Part shown: positions 22,282 through 34,096 of the stretch, piece by piece
Numbering within the stretch: the first letter of the stretch is position 1
Layout: the number at the start of each line of letters is the position of its first letter
Assembly (NCBI GenBank): GCA_001972305.1
Contig: BDDD01000266.1
Coordinates: forward strand, 337,467-401,466
Direction of reading: 5' to 3'
DNA: 64,000 nucleotides
From: Cephalotus follicularis
Taxonomy: Eukaryota; Streptophyta; Magnoliopsida; Oxalidales; Cephalotaceae
Program-made: the position numbers and the translations under genes
Notes under the pieces: generated by a model
Database searches by the model: none
The model's input: the letters and a program-made list of their open reading frames with translations, nothing else
What the model was told of the DNA's origin: nothing

Positions 22282-22498
22282 GAGGTCTGAATCAATGGTG
22301 AATAACAAGAAATCAACAAGCAACAATATCTACATTACTTTGCCATTGTCAAAAGCTTTACCTGTGTTACGACATTGAGTGTTTGTTTTGAGCCATAGTG
22401 TTTCATATTCAACCTTGTTAGAGGTCTTTATAAACACAAAAACACTATAATGAAAAATCATTTGTGTATACCCCAGGTTATTATTACCTGAAATCAAA

Positions 22499-22617
22499 GT
22501 TAGGATTGAGCTATAAAATCCAAGTTAGAATTTCTCGTGTAAAAATCCAGAAGTTAGGATGTAGCTTGTAAAAATCCAAGTTAGGATTTGTCTTGTAAAA
22601 ATCCAGAGTTTAGGATG
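22499..22617 (+). repeat. Imperfect ~35-bp repeats in Cop-E LTR
   Basis: Three to four units share AAAATCCA followed by GTTAGGAT and a TTGTAA link. They lie downstream of the TATA-like box, so in the R/U5 part of the LTR. Confidence 0.65.
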
Positions 22618-22802
22618 AAGGCATATTTAGCCGAACCACTTTAAACTGTTTCCAATCTCTTATCCTACTCTTTTATTTAATTGTGATTTATTATTTGATT
22701 GATTTTAATTGTTAGAGTAATTTTATTGGTTGATTATCTATCTTGTGTTTGTATTGATCATTAAAATCGGAAAGGGGTAATTATTTCGCATAACCTATTC
22801 AT

Positions 22803-23105
22803 CATTAGTGGACCTAAAAATTTCTTATGCATAATGGTAGGCTTGGGGCTAGACCTAGCTTTCTGGTTTCTTTTGTGGATGATTTAAATTCTTTTTTTAT
22901 GTGTATGGAATTCATATGGTCTGCAATAAGGCTATCTGCATGTGCCATCGTTATTTCTTGCTCTTATTTTTATTCGTGGTAGAATAGAAATCTCTTGTCC
23001 CTCAATTGTATTTTTATTTCTTTTAATGTATACAATGGATGTAATGATTCAAGAAAGGAGAGTAATAGAGATTGAAGAGAGGATTAAGAAGATTACAAGA
23101 CCAAA
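22803..23105 (+). other. Segment J, piece 1: copia leader like that of Cop-C
   Basis: This gene-free stretch aligns by eye with the Cop-C leader at about 58088-58330. Shared landmarks are CTTATGCATAATGG, a GCAATAAGG...TGCATGTGCCAT segment and the purine-rich AAGAAAGGAGAG / GATTGAAGAGAGG end. It looks like the untranslated leader of a Cop-A/C family member, broken up by Gyp-F. Confidence 0.55.
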
Positions 23106-23238
23106 TGAAGCTTACAAACCCTAATTATGAGAATGTTGAGTTTTTGAACCCAAAAGAAGCTTACAAACCCTAATTATGGTTTTGGAAATGGAAAGTGTAT
23201 GTCAAAAGCTTGAAACGGCATTGTTTTGGGACAAAGAC

Positions 23239-23381
23239 ATCGACGTCTTTGGAAACACGTCGAGGCCTTTGGAGACAGAGGTACAGGTGAATGCATGGGC
23301 ATGCACATCGACGTGGAGAGAAGGCATCGACACCTTCTTACAAAATGGAAAAGACATCGACGTCTAAGGAAAGACGTCGAC
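23239..23381 (+). repeat. Palindrome cluster 1 in Gyp-F 5' LTR
   Basis: Sites start at 23239, 23259, 23307, 23326, 23356 and 23376, with intervals of 20, 48, 19, 30 and 20. Arms often extend to a perfect AAAGACGTCGACGTCTTT-like palindrome. The same cluster recurs in the 3' LTR at about 30750-30895. Confidence 0.85.
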
Positions 23382-24139
23382 GCCTTTGTAAAGAATGTGT
23401 GTCGTGCTTTTTCGCTGGTAGAGTAACATGCAATGGGATCTTTGGGGGCTTTACCAGATGCCTTTACAAGTGCATGGTGACGAATGGATCATGATGGGGT
23501 GTTGCCTGGCATGCTCCAAACCTGCTCTCGCATGGAACATGCAAGGAATTATGCCATCCTAACATGCAACCTACAAAAGGAAGGTTAAAGAAAACAAAAG
23601 AAATGCAGAAAGAAGGAAAGTGGGAGAGAGCACGAAAGTGGCCATTATATGTAAGGGAAAGAATGTTAGGGGAGCCATCTGCATAAGGATAAACCTCCCC
23701 ACTTCTCTCTCTCGTTTTAAAACACCAGAAGAAAGGGAAGAAAGAAAACAGTGAGTGTGAAAGCCACCATTGTTGAGTTTGCTTGGAGCTTGAGATTGGA
23801 GCTTGTGGCCAGCAGTTGCTGAGGGAACTTGGAGCTGCTGGTGGCCAGAACTTGGGAAGTTAAAGGGGTGGACTTTCCAGTTCCTAACTTGGAACAATAA
23901 GGTAGGGGAAATTGATGTATTTATACATGCATTTTGGGTTCTAAGTTAATGGATAACATGGTGAATTGCATGTTAATGATTTAATTGTGATTCTGGACTT
24001 GTTGTAGTGTTACTGGGATACACTGAGTTAATTATGCATGTACAATTACATGAATATGTGAGTTTATTGTGTAAAGGCTGGATTGATAGTGGCTTGGTAT
24101 ATTGAAACTGTGGAAAAGGACGTTCTGGGCTGTGAAGAC

Positions 24140-24473
24140 ATCGACGCCTAAGTAAAGACGTCGATGCCTTCGTGGGAATATGTGAAAGACATCGATGTCT
24201 TTTTATTGACATCGACGCCTTTTCTGGGAAGCCGTTGAAATGCAATGTTCATTTCGGATGGCCATTTTAGCCACTTGGGAATCACCTGTTTGATTTCGAT
24301 TTGATGTTCTGGTTATGTTGCTGTTAACCAGTAGCATTCCTTACACGTTTAGAGAGTGATATTCAATTACATGAGGGATTAATAGGTCGGATTTCACCCT
24401 CCCGAATCAAAACTCGCGTATTGATACTCTCTGGTATGATAAAGACGTCGACGCCTTAGGGATAGACATCGAC
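24140..24473 (+). repeat. Palindrome clusters 2 and 3 in Gyp-F 5' LTR
   Basis: Cluster 2 has sites at 24140, 24160, 24191 and 24211 (intervals 20, 31, 20). Cluster 3 has 24447 and 24468 (interval 21). Both recur in the 3' LTR at about 31650-31735 and 31957-31990. About 240 bp without sites separate them. Confidence 0.85.
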
Positions 24474-24969
24474 GCCTTTTCCCCTGATCAGTAGAATTTC
24501 GCTTGAATGGGACCTGTTAGACCCAAAATGACTCTAGGAACGAACCTAGATGCATTCTGAGCATATGTTTGCATTGTTACTGTGATTTGCATTATGGTTG
24601 CTTTCCTGAAATTGTTAAACCATTTTGAAAAACTTGCATGATTATTATGATCATTTGGGTACGAAAATGTATAATTGTCAACATATAAATTTATATATTT
24701 TCGAAATGTCTGGGGAAGTATTTCCAATGACAGATAAATGTTTTAAAGGTTTGATTATGAAACCAAATGTAATTTGCGAAAATGTATAATTTATGAATGT
24801 ATACGTTTTCGAAATAATTGGGGAAGTATTTCCAAAGATAGAGAAATGTATTAATTTAAGTTTATAACTTATTACAACTTGCGAACAGAATAATATATTT
24901 TAAATAAATATATTTGATCAAGTAATTATATGTAACTGCTTGACTTGTACTGTGAAATGCTTGTGCTTG

Positions 24970-25083
24970 TTGATTATTAGCCACCGTGCTAATAACTTGT
25001 TGATTATTAGCCACCGTGCTAATAACTTGTTGATTACTTAGCCACTGTGCTAGTAACTTGCTGTTGGTTTAGCCGCCATGCTA
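24970..25083 (+). repeat. ~30-bp tandem units in Gyp-F 5' LTR
   Basis: Three to four units share TTAGCCACCGTGCTAATAAC and a TTGTTGATTA link. Each holds an inverted pair TTAGC...GCTAA. The 3' LTR has the same set at about 32478-32597. Confidence 0.8.
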
Positions 25084-25801
25084 AACAACTTACTGAGGAC
25101 TTACTCCAAAACCGTTCGCACACGGGGATGGATTAAGAGTGCATGACGTTGGGGCCAGGAGGTGGCGACGGTCATGACGATTGGCTTGTCTGGATCCTTT
25201 TTGGGAACATATTTACTGCTTGTGTTGATATAACTTATGAGTTATACTTGTACTGTGAGCATGCATATATTTTTTTATATGTACATACGGAAGTATACTT
25301 ACTGTGAAAATTACATGTCATGGCTCATCATTATGCATTCATTCATGAAACTCATTATCATATGACTCGAACTGTATTTATGGGTTTATTCACTTAGCCG
25401 AGTGAGGACAAAGGCTAACCCCTACTGTAACAGATTGATGGAGTTGACATGAGATGGAGCACGCATGGGGACTTACAGAGAAGACTTGTTATCTCTCTTA
25501 TTTATGTTTTTGGGTTATTGAACATTGATCATGTTGTTCAGTTTTGTAACAAATGATATTTTGTTATCTCGTATTGTATTATTTCACGCTCCGTTTTGGG
25601 CGATCGACAGTTATGTTTGGATTTTGCGCATCACGTAGTATGGGATGCGTGATGCGTGTTTATTTTTTGGCTCATTTACGTTATTGCTTCCGCTATTGAA
25701 GGTTTTATTTATTGGTATTTTGCATGAGCTGGATTATTTCATGTTGATTGCCTTACCACTTTATGTGTTGTCTTGCTGTGGAAAGACGGGGTGTGACAAC
25801 G

Positions 25802-25813
25802 AGGTATCAGAGC
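25802..25813 (+). other. Gyp-F primer-binding site
   Basis: AGGTATCAGAGC lies four bases after the 5' LTR end. It is complementary to the 3' end of initiator Met-tRNA, the usual primer for plant gypsy elements. Confidence 0.85.
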
Positions 25814-25965
25814 TTATATTCCTTTTATAAGCTATCGCTGGGATACTATCCTCGGCAACTGAATAGTTGGATGAAGGAACTTGTCTAGGCTAATAGGTTC
25901 CTTGGCAATTAACGAATTGTTTCCTTGAGATGATTGCTAATGACATCTTTTCCATATAGGAACAA

Positions 25966-27010
25966 ATGGACCGAAGGAGAACGCGCCGTAGGGCTAGAGC
26001 CGCTGGAGCCAATGCCCCTGAAGGAATGAATGTGCTGCAAGGAGGGAATGTTCCTCAAGATAATAGAGACCCAATGACCCGGATTACGGACTATTTCCAG
26101 CAACAGATGGCCTTTAATATGGCCAATGCGGAGGAGATGCACCAGTACTACGCGCAAGCTCGACCGCAACACAGAGCTCCCGATCACTGCCCGGGAGAGG
26201 ATGGTAGTCAATTTGGAAGGGACATCGAGAGATTCATGAGACAGAATCCACCTAGTGTCCGGGGAGAGCTTGATGCCACGATTGCTGAAAGATGGCTTCA
26301 AGACATGGAGAAGATTTTTGCAGTGATAGACTGTACCGATGCTCAGAAGCTAAAATTTTCCGTGTACCGTCTATGGGGAGAGGCCACTCACTGGTGGGAG
26401 ATGGTCAAAGCAAAGTGGGAGTCAGCTGGACTTGACACTACATGGGAGAGGTTCCAGACAGAGTTCCTCGATTCCTATGTACCTCGGATGGAGCAAGAAT
26501 GGAGGGAGAGTGAGCTTCTGGAGTTACGGCAAGGGGAGATGTCTGTGGCCGAGTACCAGGCCAGGTTCATGGAGCTATCTAGACACTCACCATATCTGGT
26601 AGCTGATGATGTGAAAAAGATAAGGAGGTTTTTGAAGGGTTTGTGACTGGACCTTCGGTCGATGATTAGGACTATGGAGCTGGGTACCTTTTCAGAGGTC
26701 GCTCAGAAAGTGAGGCTGCTGGAGAGCATATCTGGTGAGGACCGAGCAGAGAGGGCTCGGGGGCAACAAATTAAATAGAACCCGACAAGAGCAGCTTCTT
26801 CGAAATGGCAAAATAGTGTTTCTCCGAATAAGTCATCCAAGAACCGATCTGGGCAGACTGCCACATTGGGGACTCCTAGTCAGGGGAGTAATGCGGGAAC
26901 CGGAGCTTGTTATCACTGTGGTCAGAAGGGCCACTTGCAGAAGGATTGTTGGAGGATGAACGGGCTGTGTTTGAGGTGTGGAGCATCTCGCCATTCGATG
27001 AAAGATTGCC
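25966..27010 (+). pseudogene. Gyp-F gag with two zinc knuckles (remnant)
   Basis: The frame from 25966 starts MDRRRTRRRARAAGANAPEG. It shows the retrotransposon-gag domain at about 26270-26640: ERWLQDMEKIFAVIDCTD, LWGEATHWWEMVKAKW and FLDSYVPRMEQEWRESELLE. Two CCHC knuckles follow at about 26908-27010, [14 protein letters not shown] and [14 protein letters not shown]. In active relatives gag packages the RNA. It is a fossil. Confidence 0.85.
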
Positions 27011-27109
27011 CAAAGAATCAGACTACAGCACCTACCGGACCAGCTAGCAGCAGCAGGGCCGCAGTGGGGCCTTCACAGCGAACGGACACCGGAAAGGGCA
27101 TAGCAAAAG

Positions 27110-27500
27110 GTAGAGTTTTTACCCTTTCACAGACAGAGGTTTCAGAGTCTACCTCAGTAGTTGGAGGTACACTGTATATTTATGGTTTTGCTGCTAGAGT
27201 ATTGATGGATCCTGGAGCATCACATTCTTTCATTTCATCACATTTTGCATCATGTTTTGATATGACACCTGATTGCATGCCATATACCTTGGATTTAAGC
27301 ACACCTGTCAGAGTTTCCATGTATACAGACACTGTATATAGGGGTTATGAGATGTCTATGTCAGGCATTCCCTTCTGCGCGGACTTGATAGTTCTACCTA
27401 TCCGCGACTTTGATATTATGCTGGGGATGGATTGGCTGTCAGCACATCATACTTACATGGACTGCTACAGCAAGACGGTTGATTTTCGTCTGCCCGATGG
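27110..27500 (+). pseudogene. Gyp-F protease remnant
   Basis: The retroviral-type aspartic protease region lies after the zinc knuckles. The active-site-like stretch is [18 protein letters not shown] near 27195-27250. Later come [15 protein letters not shown] near 27405-27450, a flap/C-terminal pattern common to plant gypsy proteases. It is a fossil. Confidence 0.8.
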
Positions 27501-27639
27501 AACTACCTTCCAATTCAAGGGAGACAAAGGGTTTTCTACACCGATTATATCCTTCATCCGTGCGTCGAGGTATCTCGAGAAAGGATGTGAAGGGTATCTT
27601 GCTTATGTGATTGATCGGAGGAAAGAAAAAGGTTTGAGC

Positions 27640-28520
27640 TTAGAGGAGATCCCTGTAGTGTGTGAATTTCCAGATGTATTTTCGGATGACTTGGGATCTT
27701 TACCCCCGAGAAGAAATATGGAGTTTGTTATCGATCTTATACCAGGTACAACTCCTATTTCGAAAGCACCATACAGGATGGCTCCTGCAGAATTGAGAGA
27801 GCTAAAACTACAGTTACAGGATCTGATCGATAAGGGTTTCGTTCGACCCAGTGTTTCGCCGTGGGGTGCACCTGTGCTGTTTGTCAAGAAGAAGGATGGG
27901 TCGATGAGGCTCTGCATCGACTACAGAATGTTGAACAAAGGAACTATCAAGAACAAGTATCCTTTGCCTCACATCGAAGATTTGTTCGACCAGTTGCAAG
28001 GAGCGAGAGTGTTCTCGAAGCTTGATCTGAGAACAGGATATCACCAGTTGAGGGTGAGGGAAGGAGATATTGAGAAAACTACCTTCCGGGCAAGATACGG
28101 TCACTATGAATTCCTGGTGATGCCTTTTGGTGTTACCAATGCACCGGCTGCGTTCATGTCATTGATGAACGATGTGTTCTGACCGTACTTGGACCAGTTC
28201 CTCGTTGTGTTTATTGACAACGTACTTGTATACTCGAAACGTGATGAAGAACATGCTTCCCACCTGAGGTTGTCTCTACAGATTCTCCGAGAGCACCAAC
28301 TGTATGCCAAATTCAGTAAGTGCGAATTTTGGCTAGACCATGTGATCTTTCTTGGTCATATAGTATCTAGAGAGGGTCTGGCGGTGGATCCGTCAAAGAC
28401 AGAGGTGGTACGAGATTGGCCACAGTCGAGGAATGTGACGGAGGTACGCAATTTTCTTGGCTTGGCGGGGTATTACAGAAGATTTATCCAGAATTTCTCG
28501 AGAATAGCTGAGCCTTTGAC
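27640..28520 (+). pseudogene. Gyp-F reverse transcriptase remnant
   Basis: Clear gypsy RT motifs run from [20 protein letters not shown] and [20 protein letters not shown] to [19 protein letters not shown]. These lead to [20 protein letters not shown] and then the YxDD-box region. [19 protein letters not shown] and [17 protein letters not shown] follow, linking RT to RNase H. It is a fossil. Confidence 0.9.
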
Positions 28521-28529
28521 AAGACTGAC

Positions 28530-29000
28530 CCAGAAGAAGACTTTGTTTGTCTGGGATGATGATTGCGAAGCTAGTTTCCGTGAGTTGAAGGATCGGTTGG
28601 TTTCCGCTCCTATCTTGGCATTACCCGAGGGTAATGAGGGCTTTGCAGTTTATAGCGATGCATCGGGTAAGGGCTTGGGCTGCGTGCTAATGCAGCGAGG
28701 AAAGGTGATTGCTTATGCTTCCAGGAAGCTGAAGCCGTATGAAGAAAACTACCCGACTCATGACCTTGAACTTGCATCTATTATCTTCGCCCTTCAGAAG
28801 TGGAGACACTATCTTTACGGGGCACAGTTTGAGATCTACACCGATCATAAGAGTCTGAGGTACCTGTTCTGCCAGGACACGCTGAACATGAGACAGCGCA
28901 GGTGGGTAGAGTTCTTTAATGATTATGACTACAGTATCCAGTACCACCCGGGGAAAACAAATGCTATCGCTGATGCCTTGAGTCGCAAGGCTATGGTCGC
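28530..29000 (+). pseudogene. Gyp-F RNase H remnant
   Basis: Motifs are [73 protein letters not shown] and [17 protein letters not shown]. This is the normal gypsy RNase H order and length. It is a fossil. Confidence 0.9.
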
Positions 29001-29149
29001 TAGTACAATGGTGTCGAAGTGGAAGATGTTGGAAGACTTCCAGGAATGGTCTCCATTCAATCAGTCACCGGGGATCTTTCTAGCCGACATGCGGGTAGAA
29101 CTAGTGTTACTGCATTGCATCAATGATGCACAACCGCATGACCCTGAAC

Positions 29150-30528
29150 TGCAGCGGATTCGAGAGAATCTGAATTCGGAGTTTGATTTTAGAGTACATG
29201 ATGATGGTATTATGAGATATCGAGGACGTGTATATCTTCCGAATGACCCGACAGTGAAGGATGAACTACTCCGCGGGGCTCATAAATCCCCGTACAGTAT
29301 TCATCCTGGTAGCACCAAGATGTACCAAGATATGAAGAAGACTTATTGGTGGCACGGTATGAAGCGCGAGATTGCTGAATATGTCGCGAAGTGTTTGACT
29401 TGCCAGAGGGTCAAGGCCGAGCACCAGAGACCTGCGGGACTGTTACAGTCATTACCAGTGGCAGAGTGGAAATGGGAACACATCATGATGGACTTTGTTT
29501 CTGGGTTTCCACTGACTAGGCCTCGACATAATGTCGTGTGGGTTATTGTTGACAGACTCACCAAATCAGCACACTTCTTGCCCACACATGTCGCTGATTC
29601 TGCGAGCAAGTTGGCTCAGTTATATGTAAAAGAGATTGTGAGACTGCACGGTGTTTCGGTGAGAATCGTTTTTGATAGGGATTCGATCTTCACTTCCAAC
29701 TTCTGGAAGAGATTCCAGACAGCCTTCGGAACAAGACTGAATCTCAGTACTGCTTTCCACCCTCAGACAGACGGACAGTCAGAGCGTACTATCCAAACCT
29801 TGGAGGATATGCTTCGGGCCTGTGTGATCGATTTTGGCGGGACCTGGGAAGACCATATTCGTCTGATAGAGTTTTCTTATAACAACAGCTATCACTCGAG
29901 TATTGGTATGGCCCCATACGAGCCACTGTATGGGAGGTAGTGTAGGTCAGCTGTCTGTTGGGACGAGGTTGGGGAACGACCACTGCTTGGGTCGGATTTG
30001 GTGGAGGAGACTTCAGAGAAAGTCAAGTTCATCAAAGAGAAGTTGCTAGCAGCGCAGAGTCGGCAAAAGAGCTATGTCGACAATGTGAAGAGAAGGCCTT
30101 TAACCTTCAATGTTGGGGATCACGTGTTTTTGAAGGTATCTCCGTGGAAAGGAGTGCAAAGATTCGGGAAAAGGGGGAAGCTAGCGCCACGCTACATTGG
30201 TCCTTTTAAGATTCTGGAAAGGGTTGGGAAGGTAGCATATCAGCTAGCCTTGCCTCCTACCTTGTCGGGTGTACATCATGTCTTTCATGTATCGATGCTA
30301 CGAAGTTATATCCGAGACCCATCACATGTCCTGGATTATGACTCGGTTACAGTGAGATATGATCTTTCCTGCGAGGAGTCACCCGTGAGAATCTTGGATC
30401 GGAGGACACAAGTGTTGAGGAACCGGTCCATTCCGATGGTAAAGGTTCAGTGGCAATTTCATCAGCTGGACGAAGCGACTTGGGAACGCGAAGATGACAT
30501 CCGAGAACGTTACCCACACTTGTTCTAG
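29150..30528 (+). pseudogene. Gyp-F integrase with chromo-like C-terminus (remnant)
   Basis: The zinc region shows [20 protein letters not shown] and [20 protein letters not shown]. The core shows [60 protein letters not shown] and [20 protein letters not shown]. The C-terminal part shows VGDHVFLKVSPWKGVQRFG, VFHVSMLRSYIRDPSHVL and VKVQWQFHQLDEATWERED. The last resembles the chromodomain-like tail of plant gypsy chromoviruses. It is a fossil. Confidence 0.9.
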
Positions 30529-30558
30529 TGTTGTGTTAATTTCGAGGATGAAATTTCT

Positions 30559-30573
30559 TGAAGGAGGGGTGAA
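30559..30573 (+). other. Gyp-F polypurine tract
   Basis: The purine-rich AAGGAGGGGTGAA-type run directly precedes the 3' LTR start TGTAACGCCC at 30574. Confidence 0.85.
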
Positions 30574-33311
30574 TGTAACGCCCGGTATTTTCCTGGATGT
30601 AATGTTTCGATTTATGATGTAATCTTAAACTTGGATTAATGAGAATGTTGAGTTTTTGAACCCAAAAGATGCTTACAAACCCTAATTATGGTTTTGGAAA
30701 TGGAAAGTGTATGTCAAAAGCTTGAAACGGCACTGTTTTGGGACAACGACATCGACGGCTTTCGAAAGACGTCGACGTCTTTGGAGATAGAGGTACACGT
30801 GAATGCATGGGCATGCACGTCGACATGGAGAGAAGGCATCGACACCTTCTTACAAAATAGAAAATACATCGACGTCTAAGGAAAGACGTCAATGCCTTTG
30901 TAAAGAATGTATGTCGTGCTTTTTCACTGGCAGAGTAACATGCAATGGGATCTTTGGGGGCTTTACCAGATGCCTTTACAAGTGCGTGGTGACGAATGGA
31001 TCATGATGGGGTGTTGCCTAGCATGCTCCAAACCTGCCCTCACATGGAACATGCAAGGAATTATGCCATCCTAACATGCAACCTGCAAAAGGAAGGTTAA
31101 AGAAAACCAAAGAAATGCAGAAAGAAGGAAAGTGGGAGAGAGCATGAAAGTGGCCATTATATGTAAGGGAAAGAATGTTAGGGGGGACCATCTGCATAAG
31201 GATAAACCTCCCCACTTCTCTCTCTCATTTTAAAACACCAGAAGAAAGGGAAGAAAGAAAACAGTGAGTGTGAAAGCCACCATTGTTGAGTTTGCTTGGA
31301 GCTTGAGATTGGAGCTCGTGGGTAGCAGTTGTTGAGGGAACTTGGAGCTGCTGGTTGCCAGAACTTGGGAACTTAAAGGGGTGGACTTTCTAGTTCCTAA
31401 CTTGGAACAATAAGGTAGGGGAAAGTGATGGATTTATACATGCATTTTGGGTTCTAAGTTAATGGATAACATGGTGAATTGCATGTTAATGAGTTAATTG
31501 TGATTCTGGACTTGTTGTAGTGTTACTGGGATACACTGAGTTAATTATGCATGTATAATTACATGAATATGTGAGTTGATCGTGTAAAGGATGGATTGAT
31601 AATGGCTTAGTATATTGAAACTGTGGAAAAGGACGTTCTGGCTTAGGAAGACATCGACGCCTAAGTAAAGACGTCGATGCCTTCATGGAAATAGGTGAAA
31701 GACATCGATGTCTTTTTATTGACATCGACGCCTTTGCTGGGAAACCGTTGAACTGCAATGTTCATTTCAGATGGCCATTTTAGCCACTTGGGAATCACCT
31801 GTTTGATTTCGATTTGATGTTCTGGTTATGTTGTTGTTAACCAGTAGCATTCCTTACATGTTTAGAGAGTGATATTCGATTACATGAGGGATTAATAGGT
31901 CGGATTTCACCCTCCCGAATCAAAACTCGCGTATTGATACTCTCTGGTATGATAAAGACGTCGACGCCTTAGGGATAGACATCGACGCCTTTTCCCCTGA
32001 TCAGTAGAATTTTGGTTGAATGGGACCCGTTAGACCCGAAACGACTCTAGGAACGAACCTAGATGCATTCTGAGCATATGTTTGCATTGTTACTGTGATT
32101 TGCATTATGGTTGCTTTCCTGAAAGTGTTAAACCACTTTGAAAAACTTGCATGATTATTATGATCATTTGGGTACGAAAATGTATAATTGTCAACATATA
32201 AATTTATATATTTTCGAAATGTCTGGGGAAGTTTTTCCAATGACAGATAAATGTTTTAAAGGTTTGATTATCAAACCAAATGTAATTTGCGAAAATGTAT
32301 AATTTATGAATGTATACGTTTTCGAAATAATTGGGGAAGTATTTCCAAAGACAGAGAAATGTACTGTTTTAAGTTTATAACTTATTACAACTTGTGAACA
32401 GAATAATATATTTTAAACAAATATATTTGATTAAGTAATTATATGTAACTGCTTGACTTGTACTGTGAAATGCTTGTGCTTGTTGATTATTAGCCACCGT
32501 GCTAATAACTTGTTGATTATTAGCCACCGTGTTAATAACTTGTTGATTACTTAGCCACTGTGCTAGTAACTTGTTGTTGGTTTAGCCGCCATGCTAAACA
32601 ACTTACTGAGGACTTACTACAAAACCGTTCGCACACGAGGATGGTGTAAGAGTGCATGACGTTGGGGCCAGGAGGTGGCGACGGTCATGACAATTGGCTT
32701 GTCTGGTTCCTTTTTTGGGAACATATTTACTGCTTGTGTTGATATAACTTATGAGTTATACTTGTACTGTGAGCATGCATATATTTTTTTATATGTACAT
32801 ACGGAAGTATACTTGTTGTGAAAATTACGTGTCATGGCTCATCATTATGCATTCATTCATGATACTCATTATCAAATGACTCGAACTGTATTTATGGGTT
32901 TATTCACTTAGCCGAGTGAGGACAAAGGCTAACCCCTACTGTAACAGATTGATGGAGTGGACATGAGATGGAGCACGCATGGGGACTTAGACAGAAGACT
33001 TGTTATCTCTCTTATTTATGTTTTTGGGTTATTGAACATTGATCATGTTGTTCAGTTTTGTAACAAATGATATTTTGTTATCTCGTATTGTATTATTTAA
33101 CGCTCCGTTTTGGGCGATCGACAGTTATGTTTGGATTTTGGGCATCACGTAGTATGGGATGCGTGATGCGTGTTTATTTTTTGGCTCATTTACGTTATTG
33201 CTTCCGCTATTGAAGGTTTTATTTATTGGTATTTTGCATGAGCTGGATTATTTCATGTTGATTGCCTTACCACATTATGTGTTGTCTTGCTGTGGAAGAC
33301 GGGGTGTGACA
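30574..33311 (+). repeat. Gyp-F 3' LTR
   Basis: The 2738-bp LTR runs from TGTAACGCCCGG to GGGGTGTGACA. It repeats every feature of the 5' LTR: palindrome clusters near 30750-30895, 31650-31735 and 31957-31990, and the TTAGCC...GCTAA units at 32478-32597. At 30765-30782 it holds a perfect 18-bp palindrome, AAAGACGTCGACGTCTTT. No coding region is present. Confidence 0.92.
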
Positions 33312-33901
33312 ATATGTAATAAGGTAATTTAAATTAGTACACCTAGGAGACCAAGCGATCACGTTGGCTCGCTTGATCACTAATAGTTTAAGTTCCAAGT
33401 CAGGCCACTTTTAGGATGCGTGAGATGGATGCTTTCTTTTTACAAACAATCAAAACACGTCTAAGCATGTAAAGTCGTTCCAAATGGATTGGAAGATTAA
33501 AATGAATCTTAAAAATGGCTTTGGGTAAAATAATAAAATTTGATGAGAACTCAAAATTCCTCCAACCTGGAAATAATAAGTCCATAAGCGGTGGGGCATA
33601 TGGCTAACCTGTCGTTGGCCTTCCATCATCTTCGTTGAATGGGGTGGACATATTGGCAATGGCACTATAAAATCAGACATCTCTTGTATGACCATTTCTA
33701 TTCAATTTTAGTACAGTGGTTGTACTGGAAGGAAATGACTTTGTTTTTACATCAGGACATCGATACATGTGGGAGTTTGAAGACAAGTTATTTTCTGTTA
33801 GGATTGTAGGTTTGACTTATACCACGACCATATTGTTTGCACAGAGAAGTTGGGACTATATGGGCCTGCAGGTCAAATCTTGTATCGGATCTTACACTAA
33901 A
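33312..33901 (+). other. Segment J, piece 2: copia-type leader and unassigned sequence
   Basis: The first ~200 bases resemble the Cop-C leader at about 58375-58510 (ATGTAATAA followed by ACACCTAGGAGACC-like sequence). The remainder, about 33560-33901, has no recognised relative and no convincing gene. It continues across Gyp-K at 52684. Confidence 0.5.
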
Positions 33902-34096
33902 TGTAACGTCCGGGATTTTCATATGTTGTAATTTCATGATGCAAATGTACATTTATTGTGGAATTAATAAAATGATGTATTTCCCAACCTTGATGATGTT
34001 TTCCAAACTCTAATAATATTTATTTTGGAAAGGGGATGTCAAAGAAATGTTAAAGCAATTGTTAAGTCAAAAACGGCGCAGTTTTGGGCTAAACAC

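Larger units (their letters stand above)
18956..22802 (+). mobile_element. Cop-E: 3' half of a SIRE/Maximus-like copia element
   Basis: Integrase, RT, RNase H, polypurine tract and 3' LTR are present. The 5' half is not seen next to Cop-B. The polypurine tract with AAAAAGGGGGAGATTG, preceded by TCATC, is typical of plant SIRE-type copia elements. The LTR starts TGTTAG at 21535 and seems to end near CCTATTCA at about 22802. Nucleotide composition is more AT-rich than in Cop-A or Cop-C. The element is broken, with a handful of breaks. Confidence 0.8.
21535..22802 (+). repeat. Cop-E 3' LTR
   Basis: The LTR begins TGTTAGCTCC after the polypurine tract. It holds a long palindrome array (21679-22152), a TATA-like box at 22274 and imperfect repeats around 22499-22617 sharing AAAATCCAAGTTAGGAT. 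The right edge is judged from the SIRE-like end near CCTATTCA and from Cop-C-like leader sequence resuming after it. It is about 1.27 kb and has no coding region. Confidence 0.7.
23106..25798 (+). repeat. Gyp-F 5' LTR
   Basis: It matches the 3' LTR from about 23127 to its end GGGGTGTGACA at 25798. It holds three palindrome clusters (23239-23381, 24140-24216, 24447-24473). It also holds tandem units at 24970-25083 and a SCACACGGGGATGG-like segment near 25115 shared with other gypsy LTRs. No coding region is present. Confidence 0.85.
23106..33311 (+). mobile_element. Gyp-F: nearly complete Ty3/gypsy element
   Basis: The order is 5' LTR (to 25798), primer-binding site, gag, zinc knuckles, protease, RT, RNase H, integrase with chromo-like end, polypurine tract and 3' LTR (30574-33311). 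The total is about 10.2 kb. The two LTRs differ by only a few percent by eye, so this is one of the younger elements here, perhaps one to a few million years old at usual plant rates. It is broken, with about three breaks in the coding region. The left outer edge is not clean and no TSD could be confirmed. Confidence 0.9.

Noticed and set aside
33716-33931. 71-codon open frame in segment J read as a host exon
   Set aside because: It runs into the Gyp-K LTR, shows no known domain, and the pieces on either side of Gyp-K do not give a convincing protein.
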